In this document: in pieces, positions 28,080-36,699 of the stretch | Layout: each line of letters starts with the position of its first letter | Numbering within the stretch: the stretch's first letter is position 1 | Source of the DNA: Candidatus Gastranaerophilales bacterium | Lineage (GTDB): Bacteria; Cyanobacteriota; Vampirovibrionia; Gastranaerophilales; Gastranaerophilaceae | Assembly (NCBI GenBank): GCA_944325835.1 | Contig: CALVBO010000004.1 | Coordinates: 62,001 to 126,000, forward strand | Length of the DNA stretch: 64,000 nt | Direction of reading: 5' to 3' | Notes under the pieces: generated by a model | Told to the model about the DNA's origin: nothing | The model's input: the letters and a program-made list of their open reading frames with translations, nothing else | Databases searched by the model: none | Position numbers and translations under genes: made by a program

Positions 28080-29659
28080 ACTGTTTCCTCTTCTTCAACT
28101 TTTACCGCGACCGGAGCGGGTTCCATCTTCGCGAGTTTATCTCTGTAAATTAGTGTTCCAACATTAAATCTCTTACAATAATCCAGTAAATCGTGTTTGA
28201 TTTCCGGCGCCAGAATATATAATGCTATGATGTTAGGAATAGACATTGCAATCATCATCGCGTCAGTGATATCAATAATTGACTTAACGTTCATTGCAGA
28301 ACCCGCGATAATAAATAAGCAGTAGATTATATTAAATGTTATGTTACGTTTTTTCCCTTCGCCAAGCAGGAAGTTCCACGCTTTTTGTCCGTAATATGCC
28401 CACGAAATCAAGGTTGACAGCGCAAACAGAATTACAACCACTGACAGAATGATAGGGAAGAACGGAATTACGGATTCAAATGCGCTTGAAGCCATTTCAA
28501 TACCGGAAATTCCTTCGTGCGGTTCAAGGTAGGAGCCTGAAAATACAATTGAAAATGAAGTCAACAGGCACAGAATACCGGTCAAGAATGTTTCCAAAAT
28601 TGAAACAAATCCTTGTGATACAGGTTCTTTTGTTTTAACAGCGGCATACGCGATTGCAGCTGCGCCGGTTCCGGCTTCGTTTGTTTGTACGGAGCGTCTT
28701 AAACCGATGATTATTGTTCCGAAAACACCACCTGCGACAGCTTCAGGTGCGAATGCCTGTTTTACGATAACCCATATTGCGTGTGGAATATGTACAAAAT
28801 TTGCTAATATAACAACTAAGCTTGCACCTATATATAGAAAGCACATGGAAGGAACAAGAATACTTGTAACCCTTGCAATACTTTTAATCCCGCCGAATAC
28901 TGATGCTCCGACCAGTACCGCAACAACAAGTCCTATCGCCCATGTGCAGCCGTGTAAAAAGCTTTGTTCTCCGCCGGTAATCAATACAAGCTGGTGTGCA
29001 GACTGGTTAATTTGTATCATATTCCCGCCTGTAATTGCTCCGCCGACACACAGGGTAGCAAAAATAACGGAAAGTGTCTGTCCGAGCGGTCTTAATTTTT
29101 TTCTGGTTAAACCGTGTGCGATATAGTGCATAGGCCCGCCTGAAACGCTTCCGTCAAGGTTAAATCTTCTGTATTTAACCGCAGCAGTTGCTTCGACAAA
29201 TTTTATAGCCATACCGAGAAGTGCGCCTGCAAAAATCCAGAATGCTGCTCCCGGCCCGCCGATCGAAATCGAAATCGCAACGCCTGCAATACTTCCGATA
29301 CCTATAGTTCCTGAAAGTGCTGTTGCCAGAGCCTGCAAAGATGAAACTTCACCGGTATTTCCTTCTTTGTGGCCGTGGTTGTCTTCGTGATCTTTGTCGT
29401 GGCTTATAACAGTTTCTATTGCGTGTTTAAATCCCCAGACTGAAAGCCCGCGGAAATATATCGTAAAGAAAAATCCGGCAAAGAGTATCCAAAATATTAT
29501 CACAGGAATATCCGTACCCGGCAGCGGACAGAATATTAAATTGGCTATTGCGTTTGTTATCGGTGAAAGTTTTTCATCAATAAGGGCGTCAACGTTTACA
29601 GCCTTAGCCTGCTGCATGGATAAAATCAGTGTAAATAGTACAATTAAAATTTTTGGCAT
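28061..29659 (-). CDS. Sodium:alanine/glycine symporter (AGCS family)
   Basis: The family hallmarks are present: ALSGTIGIGSIAGVAISISI, GPGAAFWIFAGALLGMAIKF, GSVSGGPMHYI, RRSVQTNEAGTGAAAIAYAA. About ten membrane segments are predicted. An N-terminal signal-like helix (MPKILIVLFTLILSMQQAKA) is present, and a His/Asp-rich loop (SHDKDHEDNHGHKEG) lies near residue 90-105, which is unusual. The start at 29659 is chosen because AAAGGAAGAG precedes it. It is coupled to the ACT gene downstream. Confidence 0.92.
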   Translation of the reverse strand: MPKILIVLFTLILSMQQAKAVNVDALIDEKLSPITNAIANLIFCPLPGTDIPVIIFWILFAGFFFTIYFRGLSVWGFKHAIETVISHDKDHEDNHGHKEGNTGEVSSLQALATALSGTIGIGSIAGVAISISIGGPGAAFWIFAGALLGMAIKFVEATAAVKYRRFNLDGSVSGGPMHYIAHGLTRKKLRPLGQTLSVIFATLCVGGAITGGNMIQINQSAHQLVLITGGEQSFLHGCTWAIGLVVAVLVGASVFGGIKSIARVTSILVPSMCFLYIGASLVVILANFVHIPHAIWVIVKQAFAPEAVAGGVFGTIIIGLRRSVQTNEAGTGAAAIAYAAVKTKEPVSQGFVSILETFLTGILCLLTSFSIVFSGSYLEPHEGISGIEMASSAFESVIPFFPIILSVVVILFALSTLISWAYYGQKAWNFLLGEGKKRNITFNIIYCLFIIAGSAMNVKSIIDITDAMMIAMSIPNIIALYILAPEIKHDLLDYCKRFNVGTLIYRDKLAKMEPAPVAVKVEEEETVCPISK

Positions 29660-29826
29660 TAAAACTCTTCCTTTCGGCTTAACCATAAAAAAATATATAA
29701 AATCATTATATAAATTCTACTACAAACACAGCAAATAACATAGAACTTTATATTTTATTTACAAAAATTAAATAAAAGTCAATAGTCTATGCGGCTGATG
29801 TGTACTATTTACAATAGATTTAGGTA

Positions 29827-30240
29827 TTATTTTCGCGGACAGAAAATATCTTTACAAGGCTGACCTGAAAGTCGGGATGTACTTCCGGCAGGTGGCATTC
29901 CCATTGGCGGCGGCCCGTATATTCCACCCGGCGGCGGAACCAGTCCGTAGGTTCCGATTGTACTGCCATAGTATCCGCCAGGCATCCCCGGCATACGTCC
30001 CGGGGGCATTCCCATTGGCGGCATTCCGTACATTCCCATCATTCCGTTCATTGCGTATGGCGGAACTCCGGTTGGCATAGGCAAGGGTCTTGCCTTTTGT
30101 ATATCTCTGTAGTAACTATCCAGATCATCTCTGTCAAGCTTCGCCTGTAAGCTGTCAAGCTTTTGCTCCAAACGGTATAAATCATCACTGGTATAATTGC
30201 TTTTGAAATTCATAGTATTATGAATACTTTTGATTTCCAT
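29827..30240 (-). CDS. Pro/Gly/Met-rich protein with N-terminal FKS motif
   Basis: The 137-residue protein begins MEIKSIHNTMNFKSNYTSDD, then a short coiled coil (RLEQKLDSLQAKLDRDDL), then a low-complexity tail of PPMGMPPGRMPGMPGG-like repeats ending in a two-Cys segment (PCKDIFCPRK). CAGGAG nine bases upstream supports the start at 30240 rather than 30288. There is no signal peptide. The function is unknown. Confidence 0.65.
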   Translation of the reverse strand: MEIKSIHNTMNFKSNYTSDDLYRLEQKLDSLQAKLDRDDLDSYYRDIQKARPLPMPTGVPPYAMNGMMGMYGMPPMGMPPGRMPGMPGGYYGSTIGTYGLVPPPGGIYGPPPMGMPPAGSTSRLSGQPCKDIFCPRK

Positions 30241-30329
30241 TGATAAAAACTCCTGTCTTACCCGAACATAAATGATGCTGAATTTCAAGATTTGCTATTA
30301 TAAATATTATATTTAACAAAATTTAATAA

Positions 30330-30692
30330 TCAATTTTTAATAATTATAGCATCCGTTCCGAGAATTTTTTGCGTATCGGCTTCGGTAATGCTGTTTTCAT
30401 CAAGAATAATCCCGTCTGCTTCTGTTAGAAATGCAATATCCGCTCTGTCGTAAACTAAAAATGTTGCGTCAAATTCTCCTGCCAGAAGTTTTGCTTTTCT
30501 GGCAACTTCAAGTGAAATTCCGCTTGGTGCGCTAGTTTTGAAAATAATTAAATCCGCCCCGTTGTTTAATTCGTTTGCCAGATTATCCAGAAAAGCAGCG
30601 GTATCGGTTTTATCAGTAAAATTCGCAACAAAGCGTTTGACTCTGTTGCGAATTTTGTAATTTATAAGATGTTTTTGTAATTTTTCATCCAT
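30330..30692 (-). CDS. ThiE/TenI-like protein, half length
   Basis: The 120 residues resemble the first half of thiamine-phosphate synthase: NGADLIIFKTSAPSGISLEV, FLVYDRADIAFLTEADGIIL, then DENSITEADTQKILG, matching the NDRvdiA-x-GADGvH-qeD-LG pattern of ThiE. The second half of the TIM barrel, with the SvH and pyrophosphate-binding GaD-GP segments, is missing, so synthase activity is unlikely. Its ATG overlaps the gatA stop by one base, indicating co-translation. It is either a domesticated fragment or a decayed gene. Confidence 0.6.
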   Translation of the reverse strand: MDEKLQKHLINYKIRNRVKRFVANFTDKTDTAAFLDNLANELNNGADLIIFKTSAPSGISLEVARKAKLLAGEFDATFLVYDRADIAFLTEADGIILDENSITEADTQKILGTDAIIIKN

Positions 30693-32155
30693 TATATGTT
30701 AGCTAATTTTTTGTAGTAATCGTTTGCCTGTTCAAATTTGTATGCAAAGTTGAGCAATTTTGCATCCTGCATTTGCGGTGCAAGGATTTGCAGACCGATA
30801 GGCATTCCGTCCTTATCAAATCCGGCAGGAACGCTCAGGCCAGGAATCCCTGCAAGGTTTGCCGAAATCGTTGCAATATCGGTTAGATACATTGCAAGAG
30901 GATCGCTGGTTTTTGCACCCATATCAAATGCCGTATTAGGGCAGGTTGGTGAAATCAGAACGTCAACCTGTTCAAAAGCTTTTGCAAATTCCTGAGTTAC
31001 AAGCGCTCTCATTTGTTGTGCTTTTTTATAATAAGCGTCATAGTAACCGGAACTTAGTGCATAAGTTCCAAGCATTATACGACGTTTAACTTCCGGACCG
31101 AAGCCTTCTGCTCTTGTTTTTGTGTACATTTCCATAAGGTTTTTCGCATCCGGTGTTCTGTAGCCGTATCTTACACCGTCAAAACGCGCTAAGTTTGAAC
31201 TGCATTCTGCCGTTGCAAGAATGTAGTAAATCCCGATTGAATATTTAAGGCTCGGAAGTGAAATCTCAACGACTTCGCAGCCCATGGCTTTGTAGTCGTT
31301 AATCGCTTTTTGCAAAGCTTTTGAAACATCTTCCGATAAACCTTCCGCCATAAGTTCTTTAATAACGCCGATTTTTTTGCCTTTGATATCGTTGTTTAAA
31401 GTTGCCGAATAATGCTCGACCGGAATGTCTAAAGATGTAGAATCTTTAGGGTCGTGGCCGGAAATAACTTCCAGAAGATTAGCCGCATCTTCAACCGTTC
31501 TTGCGAACGGGCCGATTTGGTCCAGAGAAGATGCAAACGCAATTAAACCGTATCTTGAAACTCTTCCGTAAGTCGGTTTCATACCCACAATACCGCAGAA
31601 AGATGCCGGAAGTCTGATAGAACCGCCGGTGTCTGAACCGAGCGACAGTGTAACTTCGCATGCCGCAACGCTTGCTGCAGAACCGCCTGAAGAACCGCCC
31701 GGAACTTTATTCAAATTCCACGGGTTGTGAACCTTCTTGAATGCGGAGTTTTCGTTGGAACTTCCCATTGCGAACTCGTCAAGGTTAGCTTTACCTAAAA
31801 TCGGCACGCAGTTATCTAAAAGTTTTTGTGTAATTGTTGCGTTGAAAGGTGACACAAAATTTTCCAGAATTTTGCTTGACGCGGTGGTTTTTGAACCAAC
31901 GAGGTTCATATTGTCTTTGAGTGCAAGCGGAACTCCGGCAAGAAGCGGTAATTCTTCACCTCTAGCAACCATTTCGTCAACTTTTTTAGCTGTTGCAAGA
32001 GCAGTATCCTCTGTCAGGGAATTAAAACTTCCCAATTTTTCATCAATCTGATTAATTCTATCCAGCGCTGCTTTTGTTAATTCGACAGCCGAAATTTCTT
32101 TATTTTTAATGGCCTTACTTTGTTCTGTAGCCGACTTTTTTAAAAGCTCATTCAT
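30692..32155 (-). CDS. gatA: Glutamyl-tRNA(Gln) amidotransferase subunit A
   Basis: GatA liberates ammonia from glutamine to convert Glu-tRNA(Gln) to Gln-tRNA(Gln). The Ser-cisSer-Lys set is visible: LALKDNMNLVGSKTTASSKI for Lys and PGGSSGGSAASVAACEVTLS for the serines, with SLGSDTGGSIRLPASFCGIV following. The 487-residue length is normal. The start at 32155 follows AAGGAG; the longer frame is rejected. GatB and GatC are not adjacent. The downstream ThiE-like gene overlaps its stop. Confidence 0.95.
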   Translation of the reverse strand: MNELLKKSATEQSKAIKNKEISAVELTKAALDRINQIDEKLGSFNSLTEDTALATAKKVDEMVARGEELPLLAGVPLALKDNMNLVGSKTTASSKILENFVSPFNATITQKLLDNCVPILGKANLDEFAMGSSNENSAFKKVHNPWNLNKVPGGSSGGSAASVAACEVTLSLGSDTGGSIRLPASFCGIVGMKPTYGRVSRYGLIAFASSLDQIGPFARTVEDAANLLEVISGHDPKDSTSLDIPVEHYSATLNNDIKGKKIGVIKELMAEGLSEDVSKALQKAINDYKAMGCEVVEISLPSLKYSIGIYYILATAECSSNLARFDGVRYGYRTPDAKNLMEMYTKTRAEGFGPEVKRRIMLGTYALSSGYYDAYYKKAQQMRALVTQEFAKAFEQVDVLISPTCPNTAFDMGAKTSDPLAMYLTDIATISANLAGIPGLSVPAGFDKDGMPIGLQILAPQMQDAKLLNFAYKFEQANDYYKKLANI

Positions 32156-32476
32156 TATAATCTCCTTAGCATTCTTTTCCATGAATATATTATTATAAAA
32201 AGAGAATAATGCAAGGGCGGAGCCGTTCGGCTCCGCCAATATTGAGGCGGGTGTCAAGATTAACCCTTATGGACTAATACTTTTTAACTAAATTATTAAG
32301 AAAAATAAAGTGTTAAAACCCTTGAAACACAATAGTTTGACTTCTGTTCTCCTAAAGGTTAAGATGTTATTGTTTGACAGAAGTTTTTTTGTGGTATCAT
32401 TACGAAAGGCTAATGAATGATTATCATTGCTTAATTGTAAAACAGTTTATAACTTTTATAAGAGGAAGGGTTAAAT
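32156..32476 (+). promoter_or_regulatory. Intergenic region with leader-like hairpin before glgP
   Basis: It contains GGCGGAGCC-GTTC-GGCTCCGCC (about 32217-32238), upstream of gatA on the other strand. ACTTCTGT (about 32340) pairs with ACAGAAGT (about 32377), followed by seven T. TTGACA at about 32374, a 15-bp spacer and TATCAT may be the glgP promoter. GAGGAAGGG is the ribosome site of glgP. No ORF is seen. Confidence 0.45.
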
Positions 32477-34174
32477 ATGTCATTACCTAATGTAGCTTAT
32501 TTTTCAATGGAGATAGCAATTGACCAGTCTTTGAAAACTTACTCCGGCGGTTTGGGTTTCTTAGCAGGCTCACATATGTTATCTGCAGGTTATTTACAAA
32601 TGCCGATGGTTGGTGTTACCATGTTGTGGTCATTCGGTTATTATGATCAGCGAATCGGCAGTGATGGTCAGGTGGAAGTTGCCTACATCAGAAAGTATTA
32701 TGATTACTTAATTGATACCGGCGTCAGCACAACTGTTGATGTTTTCGGTGAAAAAGTTAAGGTTAAAGCGTTTAAGGTTGCTCCGGAACTTTTCGGAACC
32801 TGCCCTGTTTATCTTTTGACTACTGATATTGACGGTAACAGCGATTGGGCAAAAAGTATTTCACATAAACTTTATGACGGAAACGAAAAAATCAGAATCG
32901 CTCAGGAAACTGTTCTCGGTGTCGCAGGTGTTAGAATTCTTCAGGCTCTTCAATATAACTTCCAGGTTATTCACCTGAATGAAGGTCATGCTCTGCCGGC
33001 TGCATTTGAATTGTTACGTCAATACAACGGTGATTTGAATGCGGTTAAGAAAATGACAGTATTCACAACTCACACACCTGTTGCGGCAGGTAATGAAGTT
33101 CACTGGGTTGATACTTTATTAGAAGGCGGCTTCTTTGCCGGAAATTCAAGAGAAACAGCTGTTCAACTCGGCGGTGAAAACTTCTCGCTTACAGTTGCGG
33201 CTCTCAGAATGTCAAGACTGGCTAATGCGGTTTCCCAACTTCACGGTCTTGTTTCTAATAAAATGTGGGAATGGGTTGAAGGCAGATGCCCTATCAGAGC
33301 TATCACTAACGCAGTAAATCTTAACTACTGGCAGGATAAGAGAATTAAAGATGCAGAAGCCTCTAATGAGCCGGAAAGACTCCTTGCTGTTAAACGTGAA
33401 ATGAAAGCTGAGCTTTTCCAATATGTTGCAAACGTTGCAGGCAAGAGATTTGATCCAAATGTTCTGACAATTACCTGGGCTAGAAGATTTGCTGATTACA
33501 AACGTGCATGGTTAATTCTTATGGATAACGACAGAATTACCAAATTGTTAGATGCTAACAAGGTTCAAATTATCTTCGCAGGTAAATTCCACCCTGATGA
33601 TGTTATGGGTAAAGAAATGTTCAACAAATTGTTAAATCGTTCTCACACCTTGAAAAACGTTGTTGTTCTTCCGGGTTATGAACTTGAACTTTCAGGAATG
33701 CTCAAACGCGGTTCTGATATCTGGTTGAACACTCCTCTCAGACCGTTTGAAGCTTCAGGTACTTCCGGTATGTCTGCGAATATGAACGGTGCATTGCACT
33801 TATCAATCTATGACGGCTGGACTGTTGAAGGTACTTTTGACGGAATCAACGGCTACACTGTTGAATATCCGGGCCTTGATGATGAAATGCCTTGGGAAGA
33901 ACGCCACTGGAAAGATCATAAGTGCTTAATGGATATTATTGAAAACAGAATCCTGCCTACTTACTACGAAAATAAACAGGAATGGGCAAGATTGATGAGA
34001 CAGGCAATCAGAACTTCTGAAGCTTACTTCAATTCTGACAGAATGGTTATTGAGTACTACAACAGACTTTATAAACCAATCGCTCATGATGATGTCGGAA
34101 GCGAAGATAAGAAAGAAATGAAGATTATGGAAGCTCCGACTTTCGATGCCTGGACTTTCTCAAACATTAAGTAA
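32477..34174 (+). CDS. glgP: Alpha-glucan phosphorylase (GT35, short type), PLP lysine replaced
   Basis: This family releases glucose-1-phosphate from alpha-1,4-glucans using PLP. The 565 residues show YFSMEIAIDQSLKTYSGGLG, FQVIHLNEGHALPAAFELL, FTTHTPVAAGNEVHW and ITWARRFADYKRAWLI, the short archaeal/bacterial phosphorylase pattern. The PLP site normally reads EASGTSGMKAALNG; here it is EASGTSGMSANMNG, with Ser433 at the lysine position. If real, PLP cannot be bound as a Schiff base, so the enzyme may be inactive as a phosphorylase or have another role. The gene is strongly biased in codons and followed by a terminator. Confidence 0.82.
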   Translation: MSLPNVAYFSMEIAIDQSLKTYSGGLGFLAGSHMLSAGYLQMPMVGVTMLWSFGYYDQRIGSDGQVEVAYIRKYYDYLIDTGVSTTVDVFGEKVKVKAFKVAPELFGTCPVYLLTTDIDGNSDWAKSISHKLYDGNEKIRIAQETVLGVAGVRILQALQYNFQVIHLNEGHALPAAFELLRQYNGDLNAVKKMTVFTTHTPVAAGNEVHWVDTLLEGGFFAGNSRETAVQLGGENFSLTVAALRMSRLANAVSQLHGLVSNKMWEWVEGRCPIRAITNAVNLNYWQDKRIKDAEASNEPERLLAVKREMKAELFQYVANVAGKRFDPNVLTITWARRFADYKRAWLILMDNDRITKLLDANKVQIIFAGKFHPDDVMGKEMFNKLLNRSHTLKNVVVLPGYELELSGMLKRGSDIWLNTPLRPFEASGTSGMSANMNGALHLSIYDGWTVEGTFDGINGYTVEYPGLDDEMPWEERHWKDHKCLMDIIENRILPTYYENKQEWARLMRQAIRTSEAYFNSDRMVIEYYNRLYKPIAHDDVGSEDKKEMKIMEAPTFDAWTFSNIK

Positions 34175-34195
34175 GTTGATGTATTTCGTAGATAA

Positions 34196-34226
34196 AAGGA
34201 CACATTTCGGTGTGTCCTTTTTTAGT
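34196..34226 (+). terminator. glgP terminator
   Basis: AAAAGGACACA-TTTCGG-TGTGTCCTTTTTT. Confidence 0.88.
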
Positions 34227-34272
34227 GCTTTGCGGTAATGTTTTTGTATAAAACTCCGTATATATTATCAAT

Positions 34273-34671
34273 ATGTTTCCTGATGAATTTTATGATAATT
34301 TGAAAAAGCCCCAAATAACCCCGTCAAAAGCTGTTTTTCGCGGGGCATGGAAAATTTTGTATTTATTAATGGCGGTAGCATTTGTTTTGCTGCTGCTTTC
34401 GCCAAATTCTTTTAATAAGCTTATGGCAATTTTTCTTTTTCTCTTGCAGCTTTTATTGAATTTCAACTGGGGCTGCGTATTTTTTCTGTACAGACAAATA
34501 AAAAAGGCATTTTTTATATGCCTTTCTTTATTAATTATTGTGCTTATTATGACGGTATTATTCTTTAAACAATCAATATTAGCAGGAGTTTTGCTGATAC
34601 CATATTGTGTATGGTTAATCCTTGCCACATATCTTAACTATTATATTATGGTAGAAAATCCGTCAATCTAG
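34273..34671 (+). CDS. tspO: TspO/MBR family membrane protein
   Basis: TspO is a five-helix membrane protein that binds porphyrins and is linked to stress signalling. The family path is clear in 132 residues: KPQITPSKAVFRGAWKILYL near 12-31, LQLLLNFNWGCVFFLYRQI near 60-78, LLIPYCVWLILATYLNYYI near 107-125. The N-terminal helix is short. TATATT lies six bases before the ATG, with no ribosome site. It converges on the nitroreductase gene with a 4-bp overlap. Confidence 0.82.
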   Translation: MFPDEFYDNLKKPQITPSKAVFRGAWKILYLLMAVAFVLLLLSPNSFNKLMAIFLFLLQLLLNFNWGCVFFLYRQIKKAFFICLSLLIIVLIMTVLFFKQSILAGVLLIPYCVWLILATYLNYYIMVENPSI

Positions 34672-35309
34672 GATAATTTCTCATAGAAAATAACTTCTGC
34701 CGGTTCTTTTCTGATTTTGTTGGTTTCTTTCGGTGTTTTTTCGTAACCGAGCGTGAGAAGTGTTAATAGGATTTGTTTATCATTGAGGTTAAGTTGTTCT
34801 TTAAGCTCTTTGATAATATTTTCATCACCTTTTGTCATTTCGTTTGCGAGCGCACCGATAATGCAGCAGCCGACACCGGATTTTTCAGCCTGAATTGACA
34901 TATAAGCAACAGCGTAGGTAAGCTGTTCGATTGTTCTTGTGAGCATTTCGACATTCCCGAGTAGTGACGGGTTGAGAGTCGGACTGTTTAGAATGTAGTC
35001 TTGAACCATCTGGTTTTTGCCTGATTTTTCAAGAACTGCGCCAAAGTTTTTCTTTTCCCACGCTTCCATATCTGCAACACAGGCGATAATTACGTTCGCG
35101 CCTAAAACTTGTTTTTGTTCGCCTGAGGCTTTGTATAGCAATTCCTTTGTTTTTTCATCTCTGATTACGATAAACTTCCACGGCTGAACGTTAACCCAAG
35201 AAGGAGCAAGGCGTCCTGCTTCAAGGATTTCGTTTAGAGTTTCATCGGAAATCTTTTCTTCGCTGTAGCTTCTTACGCTTTTCCTTTTTTTAATCTCTTC
35301 TAGTAGCAT
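34668..35309 (-). CDS. Nitroreductase family protein
   Basis: The protein is an FMN-binding NAD(P)H oxidoreductase. Residues 3-40 carry RKSVRSYSEEKISDETLNEI and the FMN-contact LAPSWVNVQPWKFIVIRD, and near 130-160 GVGCCIIGALANEM. The start at 35309 (MLLEEIKKRKSVR) follows AAGGAG by six bases; the ATG at 35327 overlaps the LCP gene and is less likely. It lies directly downstream of the LCP gene. The substrate is unknown. Confidence 0.9.
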   Translation of the reverse strand: MLLEEIKKRKSVRSYSEEKISDETLNEILEAGRLAPSWVNVQPWKFIVIRDEKTKELLYKASGEQKQVLGANVIIACVADMEAWEKKNFGAVLEKSGKNQMVQDYILNSPTLNPSLLGNVEMLTRTIEQLTYAVAYMSIQAEKSGVGCCIIGALANEMTKGDENIIKELKEQLNLNDKQILLTLLTLGYEKTPKETNKIRKEPAEVIFYEKLS

Positions 35310-35319
35310 ATTTAACTCC

Positions 35320-36669
35320 TTATTCATCTGCCATAATTATTGTAAAATCGGTAGCCGCGCAGTAAAGGTTAATCGGGTCGTAGACGAACTGAATTTTATC
35401 AATATTCTGGACTTTTTCATTTAGAATATTAAAGTAATCGTTTGTAATTCTGTTTGAGTGTGCAATAAATTGCGAGTGGGAACGGTTGATTTCGTCTGTG
35501 CATTTGACATCAATTCCCTGAGCTTTAAGTTCATCAATAAGTGCGGAAGCTTTTGTCTTTTGGGTTCTTGCGTACATAACATTCGCGACAATCGGCTTAT
35601 CAGCTTCTATATTTCTTGCTTTATCTCTGTAGATAAGTCTGTCAATAACCTCCTGCGTTTTTTCAGGATCTAAAATCCAGTAGCTTATGTATCCGCTCTG
35701 GTTTGGCTGACCCGGAAGGGTTGCAATTTCGGTTTTGGATAAATCTATGTGGCGTAAGAATTCAATAAGCTGCGCCATTTCACCGGTACTGATGTCGGTT
35801 TTAATATATTTTTTAGCAGTTGCAATCAAATCAGGTATTTTTGCGATAGTCTGCGGGTTTTGCAGAGTTTTGACCAACCCTCTGATAAACCATTGCTGGC
35901 GTTGGGTTCTGCCGATATCCCCGAGTGCGTCATGGCGGAAACGCAGGTATTCAATTGCTTTTTGTCCGTCAAGTTTTTGAAGCCCTTTGTCAAAATTGAT
36001 ATTTAAATGCGCGGTTCTATCACGGTAATGCATTGGTTTTTCAATATAGATTTCAACGCCGCCAAGAACGTCAACGAGTTCTTTGACAATATCTTCGTGA
36101 ACAAGTACGTATCTGTGGATTTTAACCCCGAGCGTTTTTTCGATAGTTTCTTTTGTCATTTCCACCCCGCCTATTGCATGGGCTGAATTTATTTTATTAA
36201 TTCCGTTGTTGCGTGCTAAAAATACTTTACTGTCGCGCGGAATAGAAATCGCGTTTATTGATTTGGATTTAGGGTCAATATTGGCAAGAATAATTGTGTC
36301 GGTTCTGGTTCCGGCCCACATATCTTTTTTTGCTTCCGGATTATCATCCACACCGAGAAGCAGAATATTCTGGCGCTTCATGCCAAAAGGTGTCGGGAAG
36401 TTTGCATGCTGCTTTTTCTCATTAGAAAATGCACGGCTTATTTTTGATTCTTCTCCGAAAAGCTTTGATGAAAGTTCTTCTGAATCGACAAAAATAACTA
36501 TTCCTAACAAAATAACCAGAAATATTAATACAGAAATAATGACAGTGCGTTTTATTTTAGAAGTACTGTTTTCTTCCTGTTCTCTGTTGTAAATTTCCTG
36601 ATTTAAAAATGTTCTGCTATAATCGACTTTGTAAACTTTATTAGAATTATCTGTGCTATTGTTATTCAT
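35320..36669 (-). CDS. LytR-CpsA-Psr (LCP) family protein
   Basis: LCP proteins attach polymers to the cell wall or act as membrane phosphotransferases. One membrane helix at residues 46-63 anchors an external LCP domain: LLLGVDDNPEAKKDMWAGTR, TDTIILANIDPKSKSINAIS, IPRDSKVF, KINSAHAIGG, and EYLRFRHDALGDIGRTQRQQ with catalytic Arg/Asp residues. A C-terminal LytR_C-type domain follows (about 355-449). Such proteins also occur in cyanobacteria. Confidence 0.9.
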   Translation of the reverse strand: MNNNSTDNSNKVYKVDYSRTFLNQEIYNREQEENSTSKIKRTVIISVLIFLVILLGIVIFVDSEELSSKLFGEESKISRAFSNEKKQHANFPTPFGMKRQNILLLGVDDNPEAKKDMWAGTRTDTIILANIDPKSKSINAISIPRDSKVFLARNNGINKINSAHAIGGVEMTKETIEKTLGVKIHRYVLVHEDIVKELVDVLGGVEIYIEKPMHYRDRTAHLNINFDKGLQKLDGQKAIEYLRFRHDALGDIGRTQRQQWFIRGLVKTLQNPQTIAKIPDLIATAKKYIKTDISTGEMAQLIEFLRHIDLSKTEIATLPGQPNQSGYISYWILDPEKTQEVIDRLIYRDKARNIEADKPIVANVMYARTQKTKASALIDELKAQGIDVKCTDEINRSHSQFIAHSNRITNDYFNILNEKVQNIDKIQFVYDPINLYCAATDFTIIMADE

Positions 36670-36699
36670 TTAATATAAAACCCTGCTTATTATTTAAAT

